Shown here in pieces: positions 1 through 5,799 of a stretch of DNA of 5,799 nucleotides (within the stretch, counting starts at the first letter, position 1; each line of letters starts with the position of its first letter). A program made the position numbers and the translations under genes. Under the pieces are notes generated by a model. It saw only the letters and a program-made list of their open reading frames with translations. It ran no database searches and was not told the origin of the DNA. This stretch comes from JAWXCM01 sp034408745 (GTDB lineage Bacteria; Acidobacteriota; Terriglobia; Bryobacterales; Bryobacteraceae). The DNA lies in NCBI GenBank assembly GCA_034408745.1, contig JAWXCM010000100.1, forward strand, positions 1-5,799, given 5' to 3'.

Positions 1-149
1 TAGCTCACGGCGTCGCGGGAGACGGCAACGGACCGTCATCAAGGTTCGGCGATATTATTTTCGATATGGCGTCATGATGTGAGCGGCATAATGCGTATAT
101 ATTCTTGAGAAGCGTCAAGGCCATACGATTGTTCTAACGCCCACCTGTC
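1..149. other. Left-edge intergenic stretch, no supported gene
   Basis: This is the stretch beyond the stop codon of the amidohydrolase gene. It includes an AT-rich patch around 51-105, unlike the GC-rich gene beside it. A plus-strand frame open from base 3 to a TGA at 75-77 could be the last 24 codons of a gene entering from the left (ending GDIIFDMAS), but it is too short to support. A weak inverted repeat (CTTGA 104-108, TCAAG 115-119) lies just after the amidohydrolase stop but has no T-tract on the minus strand, so it is not called a terminator. Confidence 0.5.
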
Positions 150-1790
150 TCACGGGACCGCCAGCCGAGTCAGTTCATTCTTCTCGCGATGTGGCAGAGT
201 CGGATTCCGACTGAGAAAGCCCGTTAGGTTCAGGTATCGCGTGGCGTTGTGCATGAAGAAGCGATCGGAGACCGAGGTAAGCCCGTCCTGCTCGAAGATG
301 TGGATCATCTGCTGGGCGTACTTCTTGTACGTGCCGTATTCGTTGGGCATGAAATAGTCGCTGCCGAACATGACCTTGTCGAAGAACCGGTATTTGTTGA
401 CCGAGTCGGGCTCATCGACCGAGGCGAGTGCGACCAGCCTGCAGATCAGGCGGTCCGCGACGGGGGCGTGCATGACTTCGACCATGTGTCCAAAGTCGCA
501 GTAGACGTGCTCGTACCGCCGGCAGAGCAGATAAACCGCGTGGCAGAAGCTCTTTGCCTTTGCGATGTCGCACAGGCTGGAGTCGAAGGACGCACCTTCA
601 TCGGTCCATTGGTGTCCGCCCGCGTGCCCCAGGCATATACGCAGGCCCGCGTACTTGCCGCCGTCGCGGGTGAACAGATCAACGAGTGCCCGGGGATCAG
701 AGAGGTTGCCCGTACCCTCGACGGTGGTGGCCTCGTTGCAATACTCGGGCACCTTCATCTTCGAGTCCCGCTCGAAGCCCGAGTCGTTGCAGTGAAACAG
801 GATGGGAATGCCCGATTCGATCCCCGGCGCGGCACCGGGTGCCAGGCAGAAGTCGTACACCGCCAGCAGCCGGCGGTCCATCTCCGTGCCGTCGAGCCCG
901 CCGATGTCGCGGGTGATCCGAGACATGGCGGGCGTCGCGTTGCCAATGGGGCGATAGCCGGTGGGCGGGTAGAGCTTGACACCCGCGAACCCGCCGCTGA
1001 GCGCCCCTTGCACTCCTGCAAGATCGCCGCGATATGGATCGTATGCGACAAACCCCAGCACCTTACCGGGGTAAAGCGAGGAAAGCTTGCGCATCCGGCG
1101 AATCTGCCGGCCATAGTCGAACACAGAGTGATCGCGGTACGGGACATCGAGGTCCATCATGTGATGCACGAGCAGCAGGTGGCTTGGTACCATGGCCTGG
1201 TATGCCTCGGTCAGTTCGATCTCCGACGCCTGTGCCTGGCCGAGGAAATGCAGGAAATGAGTGATGAACCGCTTGCGGTGATCGGGCAGGCCGGCCTCGC
1301 TCTCGTGAATGGTATGCACCAGTGCCGACTCGATCGCCAGCCGCCGGATCGAAACACCCTCGGAGATCGCCACCGTTCGCTCCAGCAGCGGCATTGCCGC
1401 TGTTTGGGATGCCGCCAAGGCGGGCGCGACCAGCGTCGCCAGGGAGTGCTCCGCGATAAACCGGTCCATCTCCGGGTCGGGCAGCAGCACCAGATCATCG
1501 GGCAGCGCATCCACCAGCGATCGGATGATCGCCTCCGTCGAACGCGCCGATCGGTCCGGCCCCGCGTCCATTGCCGTGGCCTCCCGCTCCGGATGCGCCA
1601 GCAGTTCCGGCCCCAGCTCGCTCACGGGCACATCCAGTTCGTGCGACTCGCGAGTGTTCCACAGGATCGCACGGACCAACCCTTCTAACAACACAGTCGG
1701 CAGCTCGCCGATCCACGCCCGCAGGATACCGCGGATGGGCCAGTAGTTGGCGTTGAAGAAGTGTGTATGGATGTCGATCAATGGTCGCAT
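150..1790 (-). CDS. Amidohydrolase family protein (PF04909-like TIM-barrel metal-dependent hydrolase)
   Basis: This encodes a 546-residue predicted metal-dependent hydrolase of the amidohydrolase superfamily, most like the amidohydrolase-2 / ACMSD-like branch. Members hydrolyse or decarboxylate small organic compounds; the substrate here cannot be read. Visible motifs: DIHTH with metal-binding His8 and His10; GVKLYPP near 270-276; ILFHCND with His333; LGHAGG with His389; FGSD with Asp478; and HNATRYL near 514-520, the usual family ending. At 546 residues it is longer than the common 300-400, the excess being an acidic and helical insertion at about 25-220 between HxH and the rest of the barrel. 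No signal peptide or membrane segment is seen, so it is probably cytoplasmic. The start is ATG at 1790, with GGAGG six bases upstream and HxH at residue 8, as is typical. An in-frame GTG at 1853 would add 21 Arg-rich residues without a clear ribosome site. The gene lies 81 bases after the phosphoesterase stop and may share its transcript. All nine cysteines fall between residues 315 and 450. Confidence 0.88.
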   Translation of the reverse strand: MRPLIDIHTHFFNANYWPIRGILRAWIGELPTVLLEGLVRAILWNTRESHELDVPVSELGPELLAHPEREATAMDAGPDRSARSTEAIIRSLVDALPDDLVLLPDPEMDRFIAEHSLATLVAPALAASQTAAMPLLERTVAISEGVSIRRLAIESALVHTIHESEAGLPDHRKRFITHFLHFLGQAQASEIELTEAYQAMVPSHLLLVHHMMDLDVPYRDHSVFDYGRQIRRMRKLSSLYPGKVLGFVAYDPYRGDLAGVQGALSGGFAGVKLYPPTGYRPIGNATPAMSRITRDIGGLDGTEMDRRLLAVYDFCLAPGAAPGIESGIPILFHCNDSGFERDSKMKVPEYCNEATTVEGTGNLSDPRALVDLFTRDGGKYAGLRICLGHAGGHQWTDEGASFDSSLCDIAKAKSFCHAVYLLCRRYEHVYCDFGHMVEVMHAPVADRLICRLVALASVDEPDSVNKYRFFDKVMFGSDYFMPNEYGTYKKYAQQMIHIFEQDGLTSVSDRFFMHNATRYLNLTGFLSRNPTLPHREKNELTRLAVP

Positions 1791-1796
1791 GTCGAG

Positions 1797-1801
1797 CCTC
1801 C
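1797..1801 (-). promoter_or_regulatory. Ribosome binding site of the amidohydrolase gene
   Basis: On the minus strand this reads GGAGG, six bases before the ATG at 1790. It decides the start: the alternative GTG at 1853 has no comparable site, and the 21 residues it would add (many Arg and Ser) precede the conserved N-terminal DIHTH strand and look like translated leader. Confidence 0.75.
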
Positions 1802-1871
1802 GTCTGGAGAGTTTGCGCCGGCCCCTGCTGCGGCGCGACTGCACGAGCGCCACGCTGCCTGGAAGGTGCGG

Positions 1872-3278
1872 TCACGTCATCCGCAGCTTGCCGCTGGCGA
1901 CGGCGAAGGTCCTGGTATCGACGACGTGGCCGCGCCAGTCGATGTAGATCAGCGTGAGCTCATCGGGCTTCATGTCCAGCCAGACATAGCCGTTGTTACC
2001 GCGATCGCGCCTTGCTTCCATGCGGAATCCGGTCCCGCACCAGATCAGGTCGGCCAGAGGCGTCATGAAATCGCAGCGCTGCGAGAGGCGTTCATAGGGG
2101 AACCCGCCGTGCCCGATGCAGCTGCCGAAGAACGGCACGCCGCCGCGCGGCCCCCAGAGCGCCGCGTAGTGCTCATCGCCCCAGAACCAGAGGTCAATCT
2201 TTCCACGCAGTGCGCCCAGGTCCGTCCCCAGCAGGTCGCGCTCCGACTCGTCCAGCCGGTCGTAGGGCTCGTTCTGACTCAGCAGAATATTGATCTTGCC
2301 CTCGATGCGTCCGTGCTGAAGCTGGTGCGTCAACCAGGTGTACGTGTCAGCCGCCAACCGGCCGTTGCGCGAGTAAGCCGTGTCGATGCCGATGATCTGA
2401 TAATTCTGATTGTGCAGACAGAAGTAGCTGGCCTGCTGGCGCTGCGTTGCGTAGTCGGGCTGAGGCAGTTTCAGCTTCCAATCCAGGAACTTGAAGTACG
2501 CGACGCCGTTGGTGTCCATCTCGTGGTTCGCGTTGAGCGAGTACACGGGCATCCGCTGCAACATGCCCTGCTGGAGCATGGCGACGCAGCGGTCGCGGAA
2601 CTCCGACGCCCTGCCCGTGTAGTACACATCGCCCAGGTGCACCGCCTGCCCTGGGCCTCGCGCGGCGATGTCGCAGGCGATCAGTTGCGAGTGATACAGG
2701 CCCGTCCCCCAGTCGGAAAAGAGCGCCGCCGAGGCGACGCCGGCGTTCTCCACCAGCGGATACCGATAAGCATCGTTACTGCCGTGAAGCAGGAAATCCG
2801 GCTTGCTGCCAAACTGCCGGGCGAAGAACGCCTCGACGGCCGTGACCGCCCACGCGGCCCAGTCGGATTCCTCGAACTGACGGTTATAAGGATTGATCTC
2901 CACCGGCTCACCTGTTGATCGGCAGCGCATCGGCAGGGCAACTGATTCCCCTTCGCCGCCTAGGTTCGCCACCAGCGTCGCCATCGCCGAGACCGGTGCT
3001 TCCAGCGCATCTTGCGCCTGCTTGAGGAGGCGAAGAGCCTCCTCGACAGTCGGCTTGTGGCCCAAGATTGCCGGCGCGTTCGCCAGCGTCCTCTTCGGAT
3101 CAGTCGCCAGCGAGGCGCGGATCGTCTCGATGGCGTCGAAGTAGTATTGCGGATCGGGGTCGGCGTCGAGCGCGCTGACCTTTTCGGTCAGCGCCATGGC
3201 CTCGACGCTGTCAGCCGGCCGACGCAGGCTGGAGCATCCTATGAACCGCAGCAGCTGCACCTGTTCCTGGCGTTTCAT
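1872..3278 (-). CDS. Calcineurin-like metallophosphoesterase, PAP-like, with altered metal-ligand positions
   Basis: This encodes 468 residues. Positions about 185-460 form a calcineurin-like phosphoesterase domain resembling purple acid phosphatases. Visible motifs: SDWGTG (Asp189); LGDVYY (Asp217, with Tyr220 at the purple-acid-phosphatase tyrosine spacing); NANHE (Asn251, His252) in place of GNHE; LLSQNEP at about 332-338, where relatives normally carry a metal-binding His (LSHHQ-like); and WFWGDEH (Asp368, His370), where GHEH is usual. Two metal-ligand positions are therefore substituted, so activity may be changed or lost; Asp and Asn can still bind metal. Residues 1-110 are mostly helical and charged, with no recognised domain. 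No signal peptide is seen: the LRFIGC stretch is not preceded by a hydrophobic core, so it is not a lipobox. The start is ATG at 3278, with AAGGAG six bases upstream; the GTG one codon earlier is only three bases from that site. The substrate is unknown. It precedes the amidohydrolase by 81 bases on the same strand, suggesting a two-gene unit. Confidence 0.82.
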   Translation of the reverse strand: MKRQEQVQLLRFIGCSSLRRPADSVEAMALTEKVSALDADPDPQYYFDAIETIRASLATDPKRTLANAPAILGHKPTVEEALRLLKQAQDALEAPVSAMATLVANLGGEGESVALPMRCRSTGEPVEINPYNRQFEESDWAAWAVTAVEAFFARQFGSKPDFLLHGSNDAYRYPLVENAGVASAALFSDWGTGLYHSQLIACDIAARGPGQAVHLGDVYYTGRASEFRDRCVAMLQQGMLQRMPVYSLNANHEMDTNGVAYFKFLDWKLKLPQPDYATQRQQASYFCLHNQNYQIIGIDTAYSRNGRLAADTYTWLTHQLQHGRIEGKINILLSQNEPYDRLDESERDLLGTDLGALRGKIDLWFWGDEHYAALWGPRGGVPFFGSCIGHGGFPYERLSQRCDFMTPLADLIWCGTGFRMEARRDRGNNGYVWLDMKPDELTLIYIDWRGHVVDTRTFAVASGKLRMT

Positions 3279-3284
3279 CACATG

Positions 3285-3290
3285 CTCCTT
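3285..3290 (-). promoter_or_regulatory. Ribosome binding site of the metallophosphoesterase gene
   Basis: On the minus strand this reads AAGGAG, six bases before ATG 3278 and three before the in-frame GTG 3281. The spacing favours the ATG. An in-frame TGA at 3326-3324 shows the gene cannot extend much further upstream. Confidence 0.75.
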
Positions 3291-3575
3291 GCCTGAAAAA
3301 CGGCTACCTATACGTTGCGGCGATCACCTTAAAGGCAAGCCAAGAAGTAACGCTGTTTGGATACTGATTGATCCTGCCTGAGCGGCCAGCGAATGCTGAA
3401 TACGTTCAAATCAACGCCAAAGCTTATCACGCGGTCTACAACCGCAGCGGAAACACAGTGATTAATTATTGAGGCTTCAAGATAGCGGTTTACTTCTTCC
3501 GCGGAGGGTTGGACGTGTACTCATGAAAATCCCGGAGTGGCTAATTGAATAGGGAGCCCCTGCGCCTTGTGTCCA
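3291..3575. other. Intergenic region between lipoprotein and phosphoesterase genes
   Basis: I see no convincing gene here. This stretch should hold the promoter of the phosphoesterase-amidohydrolase pair on the minus strand, but I found no -35/-10 pair with acceptable spacing. A small perfect inverted repeat, GCGGT 3431-3435 and ACCGC 3441-3445, is present. A plus-strand frame at 3302-3472, interrupted by one TGA at 3365, reads protein-like but has no start or ribosome site. Confidence 0.5.
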
Positions 3576-3600
3576 CCCCGCACGGGCAAGCCGTGCGGGG
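3576..3600 (-). terminator. Perfect 10-bp GC-rich hairpin downstream of the lipoprotein gene
   Basis: CCCCGCACGG at 3576-3585 and CCGTGCGGGG at 3591-3600 are exact reverse complements around a 5-base loop. The hairpin begins 44 bases past the lipoprotein stop codon on the minus strand, the expected place for transcription termination or 3'-end protection. No T-tract follows on either strand, so it is not a classical intrinsic terminator. It supports the lipoprotein gene being transcribed separately from the phosphoesterase gene. Confidence 0.5.
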
Positions 3601-3643
3601 TCCGCTTGATCATGGCACTCGCCGCAGTCGGATGACAAGCGCC

Positions 3644-5110
3644 TTAATGGACGCGAAACCTGCGGGCCCTGATGATGTCATCTATCTCGCGCTGATTGGC
3701 GGCTTCAGCAACGCCGTGCGGCACTGCTTTCACGCCCTCTGCCCAATGAAGCAACAATGTCCTTCGGTCCATCATTTCATTATGTTTGCTCGTTTCATGG
3801 GAGGGCAGCTTAGCTTTTGTCTCGACCTCGCCCGTCATGAAGTTTGACAACGTGGCCGGTTGGCCTTTTTGGAAGTTCTTAATGTGCTGAAATGGCTTGA
3901 TGTTCGATTCCGTGCCGGTATGGCAACCAATGCATGTGTTGAATGACACAATGAAGCGTGCTCTTGCGACGACGCCCGGCGGTTCTACTCGCTCACCCTG
4001 CCCGGACCTGCCTCCGATTAACGCAAGGGGAATTCCTGCCGTACCCTCCAGAATGTCCTGTTCTTTGTCAGTGATGAATTGTTTCATTTCCGCCGACGCG
4101 AGATGCGACCGATCCGGAGACTGATTGGTCATTGCCTGGACCATGCGAGAGGAAGGCGCATGGAAGTGAAACTCACGAAGGTTCCATCCCACCAGGAGGA
4201 AGTTGAATAGGTGATTCGTCCGTATCTGGTTGAGATTGCCATGTGCGGAAAAATCCGCCGTGATGCCTGCGAGCTTTTTCAGGTAGTCGTTTCCTTCGAG
4301 CTTACCGAGAGCGTGCCACCTGTTGGCCCAACGGTTGAGGGCCGCGGTCCGGTCTTCCCCCGCCGCAATGGGAAGTTGAAACTCGACGATGAACGTGAAC
4401 TTTTCGGCCAACCCGTCAATGACCTGGTAGACGAACCGCCCTTCGCCCACGCCTTGACCAGGAGCTATCATTCCCGCCGCGAGGTCGATCCTGTTCACAA
4501 TGGCCAAGAGCTTGATATTGTCATCCTTCCAAGCTTTGCGCATCGCGGCGGCGGCGGAAGGTTGCTTGGGAACAATATACTTTTCCGCGTTGACTTTTCG
4601 GTCGTCGTCCCACAAAGCAAACCACGCTTGAGCGAACGCCTCCACTTGAGCATCATCCATCGTTCCGGCGATGCGCTGGAGGACCGTACGGATGTGCCAC
4701 GGCTTCCCCTTGCCAACCATGTTGGCGTCCTGCACCACTTGGGGATCGATGATCAATAGCTCCTTCTCGACCACCACGGCGTTCCCGATGGTGATCTGGA
4801 GTTTGGCCGGTTGCCCCGCGCCACTGCTGTTGGTCGCGCTGATATCCCGCTTGTAAATCCCCATCTTTTCGGGAACTCCGGAGATGATCCCGGTGGTCGT
4901 GTCAACGCCCAGCCCTTCGGGAGGCGGAACGTCGGCGTTGAAGCTTGTCGGACTATTGGTGGCCGTAATCCGATATTCGAGCGGCTCGCCTACCTTTCCA
5001 TCGACCTTAAGAACACTGTTGATCTGGGGCGTGCAACTGATGGCGCACAACGTGGTGACAACGAGAACGAAGCATGTTTGCGTGGCTGGTTTGCTGAAGG
5101 TCTTGGGCAT
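3644..5110 (-). CDS. Predicted lipoprotein with putative Ig domain and a CxxCH haem-type motif
   Basis: This encodes 488 residues. The N-terminus has a lipoprotein-type signal: a Lys-containing start, a hydrophobic run at about 13-24, then AISC with Cys26 as the lipidation site (Ala at -3 is acceptable but not ideal). Residues about 29-108 match the He_PIG putative-Ig pattern: GEPLEYRI, TNSPTSF, PPPEGLGVD, TGIISGVP, G.Y, SATN..G, then a final strand. Residues about 115-380 form a large domain with LLAIVNRIDLA, GEGRFVYQVID, LNQIRTNHL and LREFHFH, a pattern I recall from uncharacterised secreted proteins of myxobacteria and similar bacteria. Then comes SFNTCIGCHTGTES with Cys393, Cys396 and His397, a single c-type haem motif (bases 3920-3934). 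The tail is Arg-rich. It probably sits on the outer side of a membrane; redox or binding roles are inferred only. The start is ATG 5110: AGGAA lies five bases upstream and the signal peptide begins there, whereas the GTG at 5149 lacks a ribosome site. Sampled lines look AT-richer than in the other two genes. Confidence 0.85.
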   Translation of the reverse strand: MPKTFSKPATQTCFVLVVTTLCAISCTPQINSVLKVDGKVGEPLEYRITATNSPTSFNADVPPPEGLGVDTTTGIISGVPEKMGIYKRDISATNSSGAGQPAKLQITIGNAVVVEKELLIIDPQVVQDANMVGKGKPWHIRTVLQRIAGTMDDAQVEAFAQAWFALWDDDRKVNAEKYIVPKQPSAAAAMRKAWKDDNIKLLAIVNRIDLAAGMIAPGQGVGEGRFVYQVIDGLAEKFTFIVEFQLPIAAGEDRTAALNRWANRWHALGKLEGNDYLKKLAGITADFSAHGNLNQIRTNHLFNFLLVGWNLREFHFHAPSSRMVQAMTNQSPDRSHLASAEMKQFITDKEQDILEGTAGIPLALIGGRSGQGERVEPPGVVARARFIVSFNTCIGCHTGTESNIKPFQHIKNFQKGQPATLSNFMTGEVETKAKLPSHETSKHNEMMDRRTLLLHWAEGVKAVPHGVAEAANQREIDDIIRARRFRVH

Positions 5111-5115
5111 TTGAG

Positions 5116-5120
5116 TTCCT
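5116..5120 (-). promoter_or_regulatory. Ribosome binding site of the lipoprotein gene
   Basis: On the minus strand this reads AGGAA, five bases before ATG 5110. Together with the signal peptide beginning at that ATG, it outweighs the in-frame GTG at 5149, which has no purine-rich site upstream and would put 13 extra residues ahead of the signal. Confidence 0.6.
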
Positions 5121-5149
5121 GACAGTGAAAGGAGAAATGAAGGGTTCAC

Positions 5150-5535
5150 TCTATGATTCCCAAACCTTTGCGATCAACGTCACCTAATAGCCGCCTGATG
5201 TTCTAAGCGGCATTTTGCCACTATAGCTGTCCATGTCGCTCGCCCGGCCAGCAGATCGAAACCCAATGCTCAAATCACACCGTTTGCCCCAATTATCACC
5301 GAGACTTGCTGGCAATCGGATATCCTTTCGTCCGCGAACCTCGATTACGTTCAACACACGCAAATGCCTGCGCCGGCCCCATGGCCCACAATCGAAGCGA
5401 CAATTCTGTATTCATTTATGATTACCCGACCGGATCTCGATTCTGCGCCCCGTCTCAAGCAAGAATGACGGACGAACGACCGCCATCTTATCGCATCGAA
5501 CGAGTAAACGCAAGTGCCTTTCATGAATTTTAGGT
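5150..5535. other. About 390 bases without a supported gene, upstream of the lipoprotein gene
   Basis: The segment has intermediate base composition (32 of 60 G+C in 5281-5340) and no frame with a convincing start, ribosome site or family motif. It should contain the lipoprotein promoter on the minus strand. A possible TTGATC -35-like hexamer at 5177-5172 has no good -10 partner, so no promoter is called. A 5-bp inverted repeat (GCCGC 5190-5194, GCGGC 5207-5211, 12-base loop) is weak. The right part carries one arm of an 11-bp inverted repeat (5457-5467). Confidence 0.5.
5457..5467 (+). repeat. Left arm of an 11-bp inverted repeat
   Basis: AAGCAAGAATG here is the exact reverse complement of CATTCTTGCTT at 5548-5558. 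The arms are 80 bases apart and stop matching immediately on both sides. The right arm is next to the truncated transposase, so these may be remnants of element ends. Chance cannot be excluded at this length. Confidence 0.4.
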
Positions 5536-5559
5536 AAAAAAAAAAAGCATTCTTGCTTT
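5536..5559 (-). terminator. Weak terminator-like hairpin with an 11-base T-tract
   Basis: On the minus strand, AAAGCA (5559-5554), loop AGAA and TGCTTT (5549-5544) form a 6-bp stem, and the T-run continues to 5536, giving 11 consecutive T including part of the stem. The layout is that of an intrinsic terminator, but the stem has only two G-C pairs. No intact minus-strand gene is seen immediately to the right that it would serve. It may belong to a lost element or simply be an A-tract at a junction. Confidence 0.3.
5548..5558 (-). repeat. Right arm of an 11-bp inverted repeat
   Basis: CATTCTTGCTT, the reverse complement of bases 5457-5467. It overlaps the hairpin at 5544-5559 and ends about 25 bases before the transposase remnant becomes recognisable. 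Confidence 0.4.
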
Positions 5560-5582
5560 CTCCGTGCCTTGCTGCCGCGGAA

Positions 5583-5735
5583 TGGGGCAGGCACTTCAAC
5601 GAAGAGAGGCCGCACCAGGGCGAAGGCAACCTGCCGCTGACGGGCGACTGGTCGGCACCGCCGGACGAAGGGGCGATCCAGTGCCGCGCGAGGCTCGGTG
5701 GGCTGCTCAAGCATTACTACCGGCAGGTGCCGTGA
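5583..5735 (+). pseudogene. Truncated integrase-core (rve-type) transposase, C-terminal remnant
   Basis: About 50 codons in one frame end at TGA 5733-5735. They contain HFNEERPHQG followed by GN, the signature after the catalytic Glu region of DDE integrase-core transposases (IS3/IS481-like, PF13683 or PF00665), then RARLGGLLKHYYRQ near the end, which I recall from planctomycete integrases. The catalytic DDE residues and the DNA-binding N-terminus are missing. Upstream of about 5580 the frame loses similarity and runs into an A-tract, so the 5' part was deleted or the element inserted and decayed. No start codon or ribosome site of its own is credible. The segment is very GC-rich (46 of 60 in 5641-5700) compared with DNA to its left, consistent with separate origin. 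It should be non-functional. Confidence 0.7.
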
Positions 5736-5799
5736 AGCAGGTCGGCGCTCGAACAGGTCGATTCCGGAAGTTGGCAGCGCGATCGCTATGCACCGCTGA
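5736..5799. other. Right-edge tail after the transposase remnant
   Basis: These 64 bases follow the transposase stop. The right end of the element (terminal inverted repeat) would be expected here or just beyond the window, but no match to a terminal repeat is visible within it. Confidence 0.3.

Noticed and set aside
3..77. Plus-strand frame open from the left edge ending FGDIIFDMAS
   Set aside because: Only 24 codons are visible and all three plus frames give short open runs here; no motif supports a gene end.
104..119. CTTGA...TCAAG inverted repeat after the amidohydrolase stop
   Set aside because: Only a 5-bp stem without a following T-tract on the minus strand; not a credible terminator.
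249..1688. Long plus-strand open frame of 479 codons
   Set aside because: It lies wholly inside the amidohydrolase gene on the opposite strand, shows no family motif, and is rich in His, Arg, Gln and Val as expected for the antisense of GC-rich coding DNA.
1761..2918. Plus-strand open frame of 385 codons
   Set aside because: It is antisense to the phosphoesterase gene, lacks a ribosome site or recognisable domain, and is explained by the codon bias of the real gene.
1872..3278. Lipobox-like LRFIGC near the phosphoesterase N-terminus
   Set aside because: The residues before it (MKRQEQVQL) are charged and polar with no hydrophobic core, so it is not a lipoprotein signal.
3523..3552. Nine-codon plus-strand ORF (MKIPEWLIE)
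   Set aside because: GGAGG upstream is about 16 bases away, too far, and the length is within chance.
4211..4759. Plus-strand open frame of 182 codons
   Set aside because: It is the shadow of the lipoprotein gene; no motif or start signal.
5137..5184. Short plus-strand ORF (16 codons, MKGSLYDSQTFA...) with AGGAG just upstream
   Set aside because: The purine-rich site is only about two bases from the ATG, too close for efficient initiation, and it lies in the leader of the lipoprotein gene on the other strand.
5351..5714. Two overlapping minus-strand open frames of 100-119 codons
   Set aside because: Both cross the A-tract and run antisense to the transposase remnant. Neither has a family motif or good start, and the Phe-rich or Lys-rich stretches come from the homopolymer.

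Overview
This 5.8-kb bacterial window has three intact minus-strand genes and, at the right edge, the C-terminal remnant of an integrase-type transposase on the plus strand. Coding DNA is GC-rich and every gene has a readable Shine-Dalgarno. A GC-rich environmental bacterium fits, and I lean towards Planctomycetes because the transposase tail (RPHQG...GN and LGGLL near the C-terminus) resembles, from memory, integrases common there. No ribosomal or other phylogenetic marker is present, so this is a weak assignment.

Layout, right to left along the minus strand: (1) 5110-3644, a predicted lipoprotein with a putative-Ig (He_PIG-like) domain, a large uncharacterised domain and one CxxCH haem-type motif. 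A perfect 10-bp hairpin lies 44 bases beyond its stop. (2) A 365-base gap with no convincing gene. (3) 3278-1872, a calcineurin-like / purple-acid-phosphatase-like metallophosphoesterase, with a helical N-terminal extension and unexpected residues at two expected metal-ligand positions. (4) 1790-150, a large amidohydrolase of the PF04909 (amidohydrolase 2) type with its metal-binding residues intact. Its start lies 81 bases after the phosphoesterase stop, so these two may be co-transcribed. All three genes begin downstream of the longest possible ORF start: in each case the upstream GTG is less well supported than an internal ATG with a Shine-Dalgarno.

The right end (5150-5799) holds about 390 bases without a gene, then an 11-A tract with a terminator-like hairpin and an 11-bp inverted repeat. 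A sharp rise in GC follows, leading into the truncated transposase. This looks like a scar of mobile-element activity.

The lipoprotein should act at the cell envelope. The two hydrolases lack signal peptides and should be cytoplasmic, so I see no evidence that all three form one pathway. The most interesting points are the phosphoesterase with its altered active site paired with an intact amidohydrolase, the Ig/haem-type lipoprotein, and the transposon scar. I found no CRISPR array, tRNA, rRNA or recognisable defence system.
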